From a virus, in the IMG/VR virus record IMGVR_UViG_3300033182_000595, positions 16,763 to 80,762 of that record: a DNA stretch of 64,000 nt, one strand, 5' to 3'. The stretch's first letter is position 1, and the number at the start of each line of letters is the position of its first letter. Made by a program: the position numbers and the translations under genes. Under the pieces are notes generated by a model. The model worked only from the letters and a program-made list of their open reading frames with translations, was not told the DNA's origin and did not search any database. This document shows, one piece after another, positions 7,850 to 16,290 of the stretch.

Positions 7850-10413
7850 AAAGTTACCTCCTCTTTGTTCGTGATAGTCAGGAAGTTCTTCTTGAGATCC
7901 TCCCACTTGCGTAACAAGTAGTCCTCGCCATCCTCTGCACCTGTGGCACTTGGATCATAGCCAGTGACATGCTGAGCAAGTAACTCATCCTCGCTCATCG
8001 TCTTGACATCACGGGGTACTCGCTTGCCGTACAGGCAGATCGTGGCGGCATCCTCCTTGTTGCCCAGCTTGTCGAACATCAACTCCTCGATGGAATTGCG
8101 ATGCAACATGACATACACATTGACATCCTCCTTGGAGGTTAGTCGATAGATACGACCAAGTGCCTGGTTGAACACACCATACGACCACTCAAGGCAACCG
8201 ATGATAAGATTCTTGCACTGCTCAAAGCTGAACGCTTGGGCACACTTGATACCCATGAGAAGCACAGGAACTTCTCCATCCTTGAACTTGGCGGCTTCCC
8301 GTGCCTTGTCCTCACGCTCACCATCAATCCTAGCGTACTTGATACCCACCTCACTCAATCGCTCAGCGATCTCGTTGGTCATACCATGACGGGCAGACAC
8401 ATGAATGATTTGTTCACCCTTGGATACATGATGGTATATCTTCTCCATACACATAAGTACCTTGGGGGTGAAGTTGGACTTGCTGTACATATTGTACTTT
8501 GAGCCGGAAGGATCACCGCAAATACCACGCAAGTATTGCATCTGCACACCATACCTGAACCTAGCATCATCCACAGGGATGTTGGCTGGATCCATGAAGT
8601 GCATGTAATTCATCCGTTGTTGCTGAGTCATTGGTACACGAATCTCGTACACATTGGACTTGGGCATATTCGGATTGCACTGAATCTTGCTGATGAATGA
8701 TACCGTTGGACGCAGTAGCTTGAGCAACTTGGCGGGCTGACTGATCGTGGGTGAAGACTTGAGATAGCTAGGACCACGACCCGTCTCCTTGTGTATCTGT
8801 TGCAAGGTATGGTCACGCTCCACGGTCATGAACTCAGTCTTGAAGTCACCGATCTCTCCAAGCTTGTAAGGCCAACGAGGGTTCAGTCTGTTGCCATGAT
8901 ACCAGTCAGGTACACACAACCAACCCATGAGAGAGAAGATGTTGAATACCATGTTAGGTATAGGAGTGGCAGACAGGGCGAACTTGTACTTGGGTTGCAA
9001 GCGTATGAAGTTACGAGTGATCTGCGAGTCAAGATTACAGATGAGATGTGCCTCATCGAGGATGACCATATCCCAGAACTTGTGACCGATCTCGGTAGCC
9101 AAACATGGTGTGTCGATACACTTGATCGCATGCTTGTCACCAGTTGGCTCACCCAGGTTGTGAGTATGAACCTCACCATCAACTATGCTGTAAGTAGCAT
9201 TGGTGGTGTCATACAGATCATAGGTGCGGGTAGTACCAAGACCGAAGTGGTAGTTGATAACATCCCGATTGCCCCACTCGTCATGTAAGGGAGGTACGCG
9301 AAACTTACGCTTCTTGAGATCCTTGCGATACAACTCCTCGGTGTCCTTCTTGGCTGAGTACCATGTGCTAGGCAACTGCTCTGTCCCACTACGGAACATC
9401 ACATGGTCATAGGTAAGGAATACACCATGAGGTAACTCACCACCATGTAGCTTGATTAAGGCATCATAGTCCTTGCGTGAGAATAGCTTGTACACAGGAA
9501 CATCTGGTGCAAACTTAGCGAACTCCGATGTCCATTGTGATGGCTTAGTGACCTCACCACCTTTGCCTTGCGAGTCCTTGACCGTACCCTTTGGGGCAAC
9601 AATCAGTACACGACCCGACATCTTGAGGATGACAAGACAGATAGCAATGAGTGTCTTACCGCATCCCGTCTCGGCTGAGATGAGAGCAGACTCGGCACAT
9701 GCTGACTGAGCGACATACTTCATCTGACCAGGGAAGAACTTGAACTCACCCGCTACCTCCATGTGTTGGAGGATCTCCATAGCCATGTTGTACTCGTCCT
9801 TGCGTTCCTCCGCTAGGGTAGGGATCACAGGCTTCTCGAAGTACTCCCATATCTTGGACTCATCAATGTCCTGGTCGATAGTAGGATGGTCACGGAAGTT
9901 TACCTTCCAACCTCTGTCGTCCGTGGTGGTAAGAGCAAAGTCCTTACCCTCAAGCGACATGTCATGTATCTTGGATGATACTTCCTTGGACTCCTCATTG
10001 AAGTGCATCTTCATCTTGGTGAAGGGCTCAATGTAACCAATGGCACGGGAAGTGAACTTGTACACCTTACCCTTGGTAAGCTGTAGGTTCTCCTCGTCCA
10101 CATCTTGGACACATGTGAGTTCACGCTTCTCATCAACATAAGCGATCTTCTCATAGTCGGTTGGCTCACGAAGGGGGCGAGCTATCCGTACTGAGGATTT
10201 AAGAGCTGCATCAATCAGCTCAGTTGCTTCTGGACTAACGAGACATGTCTTGTGGCTCATTAGCTTTTGGAGGCGTTGCCGTTCGCTTAGTGCTACCACT
10301 AGCGACATCGGTGTCCTCCCACCAACCAACTGCAAGTCTACCTTGATGTCGGATGGTGCATAGTCTGGATATGCGACGAGCTTGCCGTCACGCTCCTCTA
10401 TGTCATACTGCAT
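7846..10413 (-). CDS. SNF2/DEAH-like superfamily 2 helicase
   Basis: 855 aa. Walker A ETGCGKTLIAI at about residue 248, Walker B/motif II ILDEAH at about 450, motif III SATPIPN at about 487, then a C-terminal helicase lobe with HVSARHGMTNEIAERL and motif VI QALGRIYRL. This order matches SNF2-like ATPases that translocate on double-stranded DNA. The first about 230 residues are a phage-specific N-terminal region. It sits between the PRTRC E1-like gene cluster and RadC, with a 55-aa gene overlapping its start, so it is translationally linked to the ubiquitin-like system. Role in replication or recombination is inferred. Confidence 0.9.
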   Translation of the reverse strand: MQYDIEERDGKLVAYPDYAPSDIKVDLQLVGGRTPMSLVVALSERQRLQKLMSHKTCLVSPEATELIDAALKSSVRIARPLREPTDYEKIAYVDEKRELTCVQDVDEENLQLTKGKVYKFTSRAIGYIEPFTKMKMHFNEESKEVSSKIHDMSLEGKDFALTTTDDRGWKVNFRDHPTIDQDIDESKIWEYFEKPVIPTLAEERKDEYNMAMEILQHMEVAGEFKFFPGQMKYVAQSACAESALISAETGCGKTLIAICLVILKMSGRVLIVAPKGTVKDSQGKGGEVTKPSQWTSEFAKFAPDVPVYKLFSRKDYDALIKLHGGELPHGVFLTYDHVMFRSGTEQLPSTWYSAKKDTEELYRKDLKKRKFRVPPLHDEWGNRDVINYHFGLGTTRTYDLYDTTNATYSIVDGEVHTHNLGEPTGDKHAIKCIDTPCLATEIGHKFWDMVILDEAHLICNLDSQITRNFIRLQPKYKFALSATPIPNMVFNIFSLMGWLCVPDWYHGNRLNPRWPYKLGEIGDFKTEFMTVERDHTLQQIHKETGRGPSYLKSSPTISQPAKLLKLLRPTVSFISKIQCNPNMPKSNVYEIRVPMTQQQRMNYMHFMDPANIPVDDARFRYGVQMQYLRGICGDPSGSKYNMYSKSNFTPKVLMCMEKIYHHVSKGEQIIHVSARHGMTNEIAERLSEVGIKYARIDGEREDKAREAAKFKDGEVPVLLMGIKCAQAFSFEQCKNLIIGCLEWSYGVFNQALGRIYRLTSKEDVNVYVMLHRNSIEELMFDKLGNKEDAATICLYGKRVPRDVKTMSEDELLAQHVTGYDPSATGAEDGEDYLLRKWEDLKKNFLTITNKEEVTL

Positions 10414-10570
10414 TTATCTGTATTTCAATAATTTGTGCATCTTTTAGACCTTGAGACTTAAGGTGCCGAAGTGCCCCCTCTGCCTCTGTCTTGGTGAATG
10501 TAATTGTTTCCTGTGTGTCGGAGTTGCACAAGCAGTGCCCCATGCAGGAAACCAGGTATCTAGTTATCAT
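10403..10570 (-). CDS. Small protein, 55 aa, between E1-like gene and helicase
   Basis: Starts at an ATGA overlap with the ThiF-like gene and ends 11 bases inside the helicase gene. It reads MITRYLVSCMGHCLCNSDTQ onward and has three Cys near the N-terminus. The second half (FTKTEAEGALRHLKSQGL) resembles a compact alpha/beta fold. No family recognised. Tight coupling on both sides makes it likely to be real. Confidence 0.65.
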   Translation of the reverse strand: MITRYLVSCMGHCLCNSDTQETITFTKTEAEGALRHLKSQGLKDAQIIEIQINAV

Positions 10571-11253
10571 TTTATTTTTATTGGGTTAGTGACCCCCTTA
10601 GTGAGGTCAAAGAATACGCCCTGCACTTCTAGTTTACCCCACCTCAGCAGGGACCATACGAAGTGCAAGGCATGGTTAGCTACAACACTATTAACAAAAA
10701 GGTCTTGTCTGAAAAATTGGTCTACGCAACCGGGCGACTCCTCCTCTGTTGGTTCGTCTCCATAGATTAAATCTGAATGTTCTTCATATATGTTTGGTAG
10801 ATCTCCCTTGTATTGTCCGATCAGTACTTGACCAGATGTCTGAGCATTACCGCAGTCGATCATGTATGTGCCTTCATTCTGCCACGACTTAGCTATTGCC
10901 TCACGGGACTTGACGGTATCGACACATGATATGCATAGATCCACATTGTCTCGTGATGGTGCTTTGCGTGGTACTGCCATCCAGTTGGTGCGGTAGTACA
11001 GATTGATACGCTGACACAATGTCTTAGCCTTGTTGTGACCGACATCTGATTCATAGAATGCCTGTCTGCCTACATTGCTATATGATACGATATCGGGATC
11101 GAATGCAGTAACATGGATGGGTGTCCTGTTTAGTACATGGAGTGCATGATTGATACGGGCAAGTCCGTTGAGTACATGACTACCCGTGCCTCCGCATCCG
11201 TACACTGATATCTTGTTAATCGTCTTGGTCGTGGTGTGCCCTGATCCACTCAT
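10567..11253 (-). CDS. PRTRC system ThiF-family protein (E1-like adenylating enzyme)
   Basis: 228 aa. The N-terminal Rossmann motif VYGCGGTGSHVLNGLARI (residues about 17-34), followed by AFDPDIVSYSNVGRQAFYESDVGHNKA, is the ThiF/E1 nucleotide-binding signature with its conserved Asp and Arg. CISCVDTVKSRE and MIDCGNAQTSGQVLIG match the family's later strands. The enzyme class adenylates the C-terminal glycine of a ubiquitin-like protein. It lies directly downstream of the PRTRC B gene, in the order known for PRTRC cassettes. A strong AGGAGGT precedes the ATG although the gene overlaps the previous one by 38 bases. Confidence 0.9.
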   Translation of the reverse strand: MSGSGHTTTKTINKISVYGCGGTGSHVLNGLARINHALHVLNRTPIHVTAFDPDIVSYSNVGRQAFYESDVGHNKAKTLCQRINLYYRTNWMAVPRKAPSRDNVDLCISCVDTVKSREAIAKSWQNEGTYMIDCGNAQTSGQVLIGQYKGDLPNIYEEHSDLIYGDEPTEEESPGCVDQFFRQDLFVNSVVANHALHFVWSLLRWGKLEVQGVFFDLTKGVTNPIKIK

Positions 11254-11863
11254 GTAGTGTTACCTCCTGTTGTTTGATCTTGTTGCGTGGGGTGGGCATG
11301 TAGTTGAACTTGCTGTTGTAGAAGCAAGCCTCCCACTCCCAATGAGCCATGACATCCAATGAGAATGCAAACTCTGGGTTGGGACGATTGACTGAGCAAT
11401 GCCCCATGACCCCGCCCCGTGGATGTACATCAATCCCACGATATGGAATCTCGTATATCTTGTGGTGCAAGTTTGGTCGCTCGTCTTTACTTGTTGAGTA
11501 GATAGCAATGTTGAGCGTGTCCTGGTTATTCTTACGCTTAACCATGAAGACGATGCCCGGATGTCGATACCATCTCTGTTGCTTGCTCTTCTGTGGATCT
11601 CGCTCACTGATTGTTATCTTCCGCTTACTTGGCGGGCTGTACCAGATCATGATTCGATCTTGATCGAACCAAAGCATTCGATTGTCATAGAATGCATAGA
11701 CCTCAGCCGTACACTCAGCGGGTAGTATCTTGTTGAATGAATCCCTGTCTACTGCCCGTGGGTTACCCCATTGGTCATCCTGTTTGTCGTACAATACTGC
11801 AACGGATTTACCGTCATCATCGTACACCATTAAGCTATGCTTAGCTTCAATTAAGTTGGTCAT
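11216..11863 (-). CDS. PRTRC system protein B (predicted E2-like)
   Basis: 215 aa. The segment YRHPGIVFMVKRKN, then KDERPNLHHKIYEIPYRGID and GGVMGHCSV, matches the PRTRC B pattern: PG-hF, a RP motif, then a conserved Cys. Family work places PRTRC B in a prokaryotic E2/UBC-like group lacking the classical His; Cys in GHCSV is the obvious candidate thioester residue. It overlaps F upstream by 17 bases and the E1-like gene downstream. E2 activity is a prediction for the family and has not been shown for this protein. Confidence 0.78.
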   Translation of the reverse strand: MTNLIEAKHSLMVYDDDGKSVAVLYDKQDDQWGNPRAVDRDSFNKILPAECTAEVYAFYDNRMLWFDQDRIMIWYSPPSKRKITISERDPQKSKQQRWYRHPGIVFMVKRKNNQDTLNIAIYSTSKDERPNLHHKIYEIPYRGIDVHPRGGVMGHCSVNRPNPEFAFSLDVMAHWEWEACFYNSKFNYMPTPRNKIKQQEVTLHEWIRAHHDQDD

Positions 11864-12800
11864 GACTTAGATATTTTAATAGTTCGTGGAATGGTTTGAA
11901 GCTCCCGATCATTGCTTCTGCTGTATCCAACTCGTGGCATTCGGGCATACATGTGCAGTCGCTAAACTCCTGCACCTCTGCGATCATATGATCTAGTATG
12001 AACCACGATGGATCCGTTGATTGTCCCATGTCGCCTGGTCTCCTCCTGACCTCTTGCATCCTCCTGTCTGGGCCGATGGCGAAGTTAGTATTCTCACCAG
12101 TTATGCGTGCCATGCGTCTTGTAATCATGGGGGAGAACCCATACCAAGAGCATACCGCAAATGGCCAAGTGGCGATGTCATCATCCCATCGGTCAGGTCT
12201 TTCCATCTCGCATACATTCTCCTTACAAGCACGGAGTAACCATTGTATGCGTGAAGGCATATTTTTAGGCACATCCATATTCTCAGGAGTTATCCAATCA
12301 GGGTAGAGCTTCTCGTTCTTCTCAGGGTATTTATCGCCATAATCCTCACTGTTACCCCACCAGTAGTGCAGGTAGTGAGTGAAGTCCCTCTCGATATCTG
12401 CGGGAGTAAGTATCCAGAACGGAGCATTGTCCAACAGATACATGATAAGAGGACCGACCCCGTATTGATTGTGCAACATCTCGCACCTCGGACCGATGGC
12501 GAACTTACGCTCGCATTGGTATGTGTTGAGGATAGGGTAGTTCCCTCTCTGACCAGTTACATATTCGATCTGTAAACCGAATGCATTATTGCCCAATACT
12601 TGATGTAGTACATCAGTAAGGTATGGATCAACCGCTGGGTCTCTCTGTACCTTTCTTTGTATTGTGCCATCTATGCGAATGAACTGAGGCAGAGCGTCAG
12701 GTGTTTCTAAAAGAGGGGAGGCACGGAGCGAGGGGACAAGCTTCCGCTCCCTTTCAAACGCGAGACATTCTTCATCACTTGGAATGATAACCGAAACCAT
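11847..12800 (-). CDS. PRTRC system protein F candidate
   Basis: 317 aa. No catalytic motif is seen. It is called by synteny: it occupies the slot between proteins C and B where PRTRC F normally lies, is close to the usual length, and has the Trp/Tyr-rich middle (FTHYLHYWWGNSEDYGDKY). Start ATG 12800 is seven bases after the C gene. A search with the PRTRC F family profile would decide. Confidence 0.6.
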   Translation of the reverse strand: MVSVIIPSDEECLAFERERKLVPSLRASPLLETPDALPQFIRIDGTIQRKVQRDPAVDPYLTDVLHQVLGNNAFGLQIEYVTGQRGNYPILNTYQCERKFAIGPRCEMLHNQYGVGPLIMYLLDNAPFWILTPADIERDFTHYLHYWWGNSEDYGDKYPEKNEKLYPDWITPENMDVPKNMPSRIQWLLRACKENVCEMERPDRWDDDIATWPFAVCSWYGFSPMITRRMARITGENTNFAIGPDRRMQEVRRRPGDMGQSTDPSWFILDHMIAEVQEFSDCTCMPECHELDTAEAMIGSFKPFHELLKYLSHDQLN

Positions 12801-12806
12801 TGCTCG

Positions 12807-13061
12807 CTACCCTTTAGTTCCGTAGTTCCCTTTGAGTTCGTAGGTTGCGGATGGTCCTTTGCCTTCGAGCTTCCACTCTTCTTTTTCGTTTTGATAATAT
12901 GGTCCTCCTATCTCTCCCTTGGTAAGGGATGGGTATTGTCTACTATACAGATCCATTACTTCTTCTGGTGACATGTGTCTGCCGGGATCGGGCAGGATGC
13001 GTCCACCAAACTTGAACACTCGTTCAACTTCCTTTAATCCCTTTTGCTGTGCTTCTGACAT
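12807..13061 (-). CDS. PRTRC system protein C (ubiquitin-like protein)
   Basis: 84 aa from ATG 13061, which has AGGAG ten bases upstream; an in-frame ATG at 13112 lacks a site. The core VERVFKFGGRILPDPG, then MSPEEVMDLYSRQYPSLTKG, then a closing beta segment is the PRTRC C signature, a family assigned to the prokaryotic ubiquitin fold. The protein ends exactly in GNYGTKG, so a terminal glycine is exposed as required for adenylation by an E1. No processing peptidase would be needed. It is flanked by protein E and protein F and is the likely modifier of the cassette. Confidence 0.85.
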   Translation of the reverse strand: MSEAQQKGLKEVERVFKFGGRILPDPGRHMSPEEVMDLYSRQYPSLTKGEIGGPYYQNEKEEWKLEGKGPSATYELKGNYGTKG

Positions 13062-13188
13062 ACTTTCTTTTCTCCTGTTTTGGTCCTTGTACTCTAACTT
13101 GTAAGCCATCATAGAAGTGGTCTAAGTGACCACCCCGCTTGACTTGTAGCATTTCGTCTTTGGTTAATTGAATCAGTATTCTCTTCAT
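13024..13188 (-). CDS. Small basic protein, 54 aa, overlapping the ubiquitin-like gene start
   Basis: ATG 13188 overlaps the stop of PRTRC E as ATGA. The ORF (MKRILIQLTKDEMLQVKRGG onward, ending KGIKGS) runs 38 bases into the PRTRC C gene in another frame. No family recognised. Coupling upstream suggests it is translated; the long overlap leaves doubt. Confidence 0.45.
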   Translation of the reverse strand: MKRILIQLTKDEMLQVKRGGHLDHFYDGLQVRVQGPKQEKRKYVRSTAKGIKGS

Positions 13189-13817
13189 AAAACCTCTAGG
13201 TCATCTAAACCGAATGGATCTTCCTCCTTTGTTTCTACTGCTGTAGCGATAGCCTCAGCCTCCTCCTCTGCGGTAGGCTTCTGAGTCACACGCTCAACTG
13301 CTTTCTCTGCGGCGGTCTTAAGCTCAGCCTTGTTCTTGACTGGTGTCTTCTCCACCTTTGGTTCTTCCTTCTTCTCGCCCAAGCGATCCTCATTCTCATC
13401 GAATAGACTGGCTTGACCCTCACGCTCCTTGGCTTGCTTTGCTCGAGCTTCATCCATCTCTTGCTTCTTAGTCTTACGAGGTGCAGGCTTAGCCTTGCCA
13501 TTGGTTGAACGCTTGGTAGCTGGCTTCTTCTTTTCCTCCACACGCTTCTTGATCTCGTTCTCGATATCCTCGATTGCAGTTGTGCCTTCGATGAGGACAT
13601 TGGAGTAGTGATGTATGTCAGCAATCAGTGCCTCGTCTGAGTACTCAGATAGTGGGTAGCTCTTGAACAAGGGACGCTCCAGTACCTGTTGGTCTTTCTC
13701 ATCCAGCTTGTCATTAAGTACCTTGGGGATCACATATATGTGTAGGTTGCTGTCCTTAATCTCCGTGCGGAAATCAAGCCTGTGTGTCTTGAGTAGTGGT
13801 ATAAGTGAGTTAATCAT
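13185..13817 (-). CDS. PRTRC system protein E with long charged tail
   Basis: 210 aa. The first about 75 residues (MINSLIPLLKTHRLDFRTE, then LHIYVIPK) fit the PRTRC E start: a short helix, two strands and a VIPK motif, followed by a PLFKSYPLSEYSDE segment. The rest is a Lys/Glu/Ala-rich, probably disordered tail ending FGLDDLEVL. The acidic hydrophobic end is reminiscent of SSB-type docking tips, which is speculation. It is the first gene of the E-C-F-B-ThiF series. Confidence 0.75.
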   Translation of the reverse strand: MINSLIPLLKTHRLDFRTEIKDSNLHIYVIPKVLNDKLDEKDQQVLERPLFKSYPLSEYSDEALIADIHHYSNVLIEGTTAIEDIENEIKKRVEEKKKPATKRSTNGKAKPAPRKTKKQEMDEARAKQAKEREGQASLFDENEDRLGEKKEEPKVEKTPVKNKAELKTAAEKAVERVTQKPTAEEEAEAIATAVETKEEDPFGLDDLEVL

Positions 13818-14094
13818 CGTCTGATATCCTTTCTATGTCTTTTTCTTCTATACTATATTCGTGCGCTAGGTACTCCTTGGCTTCCTTCATGTCCTTGAGT
13901 GCTTTCCTCATGTCCTTGAAGTAGTCCTCTATCTGTTCGGGTGAGTCTGAGCATTCGATTGCTTCGCATGTGTCCTTAAACATCTCCTTGGCATCAAGGT
14001 ATTGCTTGGCATGATCGTCTACATCTCGTCTGATATCAGCCCGTGAGGGCTCGGGTGGACTGTCCCACCCTGGTGGTTGTATTGCTAGGTTCAT
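13810..14094 (-). CDS. Unknown helical acidic protein, 94 aa
   Basis: Starts at an ATGA overlap with the gene upstream and ends inside the PRTRC E start. Mostly charged helix (FKDMRKALKDMKEAKEYL), probably coiled coil. No family recognised; may be part of the PRTRC transcription unit. Confidence 0.68.
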   Translation of the reverse strand: MNLAIQPPGWDSPPEPSRADIRRDVDDHAKQYLDAKEMFKDTCEAIECSDSPEQIEDYFKDMRKALKDMKEAKEYLAHEYSIEEKDIERISDDD

Positions 14095-15101
14095 GAAAAT
14101 CTCTTCAATATCTCTGCCTTAATCATCTCAGGTACCTTACCCAGTGCATTCTTCATGAAGTCGGTGAGCTTCTTGATCGCATCACCATGCTTACTGAGCT
14201 TAGCCTCGATCTCTGTCAGTCTCTCCTCAAGTGACTCATCGGTAGCGGGACCGACTACACCACGAGCGAGATCCTCGATTGCCTCACGCAAACGAATGAC
14301 AGGATGTGGCTCTTCCGGGTCAGATTGCCTATCCTTGGATTGATTCTGCTTCAACTCATTGATGGTATCCTTGTACTCAGAGAGCTTGTCCCTGAACTCC
14401 TCGAAGTTCTTCTGAGCTAGCTTGATTGCATTCATCAATGGAACAACAGGAGGAGTACCAACCTTCTCATTGTAGTGAACAAGTGCATCCAGTTGCCAAT
14501 GCAGGGGATTGTCACCAATGCCAACTATGCTACGCTTGATCGCTTCGATCTCTTCCTCCTCGCCAGTCTTAGTGAATGTCTGAGGACTTGCATCCAACGC
14601 AGGGGCAGTCTCTTTCTCCGTGTCAATGACCACACCTTCAACTGGTTGCTCAGCTTCTGGCTCGTCGTCCGTGATAGTCATATCCAAGTCGCCCACATCT
14701 TGATGCTCATCAATACCAGAATCAGAGCTTGGGGTAGGGGAGGATGACTTGGGCACACTGCTGACTTGATCGAACTCACCACTCTCTAGCCTGTCGATCC
14801 ATCCTTGCATGGTCTTACACTTGATGTCCTGAAAGAACTCCTGTCTCTCGGATGGCTCACGGGGTACATCAGCGGGCTTGTCCCCGTCCATTGGCCAGTG
14901 AGGATTTGGTGTACCATCATGTAGTCGTGGCTTGTTGAACTTCTCACCCCCGAGGTCAGCCACATAGTATGTGAAGGTGAGACATGAGGGATCGAGAGCC
15001 TTGATACATTGGGTATTGAATGCGGTGATTGCCGCATCTCCCCCTCGTTCCTGTGTTCTCTTCTCCTGAATTAGTTTTTGTAGTTTATTAGACAATGACA
15101 T
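14091..15101 (-). CDS. Unknown protein, 336 aa, acidic linker and C-terminal coiled coil
   Basis: ATG 15101 was chosen because AAAGGAGA lies just upstream and it overlaps the clamp-loader gene by only 14 bases; the open frame extends further to 15242. The N-terminal about 110 residues look folded, the middle is Ser/Pro/Asp/Glu-rich, and the C-terminal third is a long helix (LEERLTEIEAKLSKHGDAIKKL). No family is recognised. Position between a clamp loader and PRTRC E suggests a scaffold or adaptor role, which is only inference. Confidence 0.68.
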   Translation of the reverse strand: MSLSNKLQKLIQEKRTQERGGDAAITAFNTQCIKALDPSCLTFTYYVADLGGEKFNKPRLHDGTPNPHWPMDGDKPADVPREPSERQEFFQDIKCKTMQGWIDRLESGEFDQVSSVPKSSSPTPSSDSGIDEHQDVGDLDMTITDDEPEAEQPVEGVVIDTEKETAPALDASPQTFTKTGEEEEIEAIKRSIVGIGDNPLHWQLDALVHYNEKVGTPPVVPLMNAIKLAQKNFEEFRDKLSEYKDTINELKQNQSKDRQSDPEEPHPVIRLREAIEDLARGVVGPATDESLEERLTEIEAKLSKHGDAIKKLTDFMKNALGKVPEMIKAEILKRFS

Positions 15102-15786
15102 TTTGCTGTCTCCTTTGTTTGATTTTGTGAATAGTGATTGCTTTTTGTACTTCCTTGAGTGTGTGCCGGATATCTCCGTTGCCATTCTTGGCACAAACAA
15201 GAGCCGCCTTGTGAGGGATCTTGCATAGTCGAACAAGCTCATTGGCTACTTCCTCCGTGGATAGAGTTTTGATCTCAAACCACATGAATCTGCTTGAGAA
15301 CTTAGGTGTTAGGTGTTCGTCTTTCTCTGACTTGGACATGGCATCCCACTCCTCCCGACGGCATGGCTTCTTGTTAGTGGTAACAATAACCAGGTAATCG
15401 GATGGTAGCTCGTCCTGTAGCCAATCATGTAGGCAGTCCTGTACATCACGATGGATGTTATCCACTTCATTGATGACAATCGCACGGCGAGTACCATGCA
15501 TGGGTAACATGTGACTACTGTAGATCATCTCATCCACAACAGACTGAGTGACCTTAGTACCCTTATGTACGAATACATTAGACTCATGGTCAGCGTACTT
15601 GTTAGCCGCGAATGTAGCTATAGTAGTCTTGCCTCTGCCCTCAGCACCATGAATTAGAAAACATCGCTCCCCCATTGGGTTACATGCTTCTTCGAGAATG
15701 CAGTCGTAGTGCTGTGCGGTTGTGTCACCGATGATTTCTTCTGGTGTGGACGGGCGCCATCTTGCCCAATTAGTATTGTTTTGCAT
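15088..15786 (-). CDS. Clamp-loader-like AAA+ ATPase
   Basis: 232 aa. NWARWRPSTPEEIIG matches the start of RFC-small-subunit or DnaX-type proteins. Walker A HGAEGRGKTTIA (about 44-55), Walker B AIVINEVDNI (Asn in place of the first acidic residue), sensor 1 VIVTTNKK, and a C-terminal lid with FEIKTLSTEEVANELVRL and NGNGDIRHTLKEVQKA, matching the GDxR sensor-2 region. Such proteins open a ring clamp for loading on DNA. No clamp or DNA polymerase gene is seen in the window, so partners are outside or from the host. Confidence 0.82.
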   Translation of the reverse strand: MQNNTNWARWRPSTPEEIIGDTTAQHYDCILEEACNPMGERCFLIHGAEGRGKTTIATFAANKYADHESNVFVHKGTKVTQSVVDEMIYSSHMLPMHGTRRAIVINEVDNIHRDVQDCLHDWLQDELPSDYLVIVTTNKKPCRREEWDAMSKSEKDEHLTPKFSSRFMWFEIKTLSTEEVANELVRLCKIPHKAALVCAKNGNGDIRHTLKEVQKAITIHKIKQRRQQNVIV

Positions 15787-15956
15787 CTGTTATTTTCTTC
15801 CTCCCATTGTTCAATGAATACTTCTTTGTTTAACTCCTCATCTGATTTGTCAGGTGGGGGTAAGTCCTCGTCTGCTCGTCTCATAGCATCCTTAACCATG
15901 TGCTGAACGAATACATTAGGATCCCCAATCACCTGACTTATGTGCTTTAGCGCCAT
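15654..15956 (-). CDS. Unknown protein, 100 aa, overlapping the clamp-loader start by 133 bases
   Basis: A strong AAAGGAGG precedes ATG 15956. The first about 57 residues (MALKHISQVIGDPNVFVQHM to about KTILIGQDG) look like a genuine acidic protein. The last 43 run out of frame over the clamp-loader N-terminus and look less natural. Either a long overlap or a frame change near 15780 is possible. Confidence 0.5.
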   Translation of the reverse strand: MALKHISQVIGDPNVFVQHMVKDAMRRADEDLPPPDKSDEELNKEVFIEQWEEENNRCKTILIGQDGARPHQKKSSVTQPHSTTTAFSKKHVTQWGSDVF

Positions 15957-16290
15957 TGAGTTCCTCCTTTAGTCGTTCGTTCTCTGCCATAAGCTGGGCA
16001 ATCTTCTCGTTGTACCTCTTTATCGTACCCTTATACATTACCTTCTGGTCAGGTCTTACCTGCTGATTATCTACCCAGTAGACAATTTCTATAAGGTTGA
16101 TGGTGAACAGGATCACATCGTTGTACCATATCTCCATAATAGCCACATCGGGGAACCACTTCCTGATTAGAGCGAGTGCCGTGTGACCATGCTTACCCGA
16201 GAATGCCTGTGACTTCTGATGGAGAACCATCTCTGTCCTGTCTATGTCGTAGAACTTAGCGTGTAGCTTATTCCGTATGCCTTGTGTCAT
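15916..16290 (-). CDS. Unknown protein, 124 aa, C-terminal coiled coil
   Basis: ATG 16290 overlaps the ligase-like gene as ATGA. A central Trp/Ile-rich stretch (AIMEIWYNDVILFTINLIEI) is followed by a coiled coil (KIAQLMAENERLKEELNG). No family recognised. Confidence 0.7.
   Translation of the reverse strand: MTQGIRNKLHAKFYDIDRTEMVLHQKSQAFSGKHGHTALALIRKWFPDVAIMEIWYNDVILFTINLIEIVYWVDNQQVRPDQKVMYKGTIKRYNEKIAQLMAENERLKEELNGAKAHKSGDWGS

Noticed and set aside
8791-9288. 165-codon plus-strand open frame over the helicase
   Set aside because: Antisense shadow of conserved helicase motifs.
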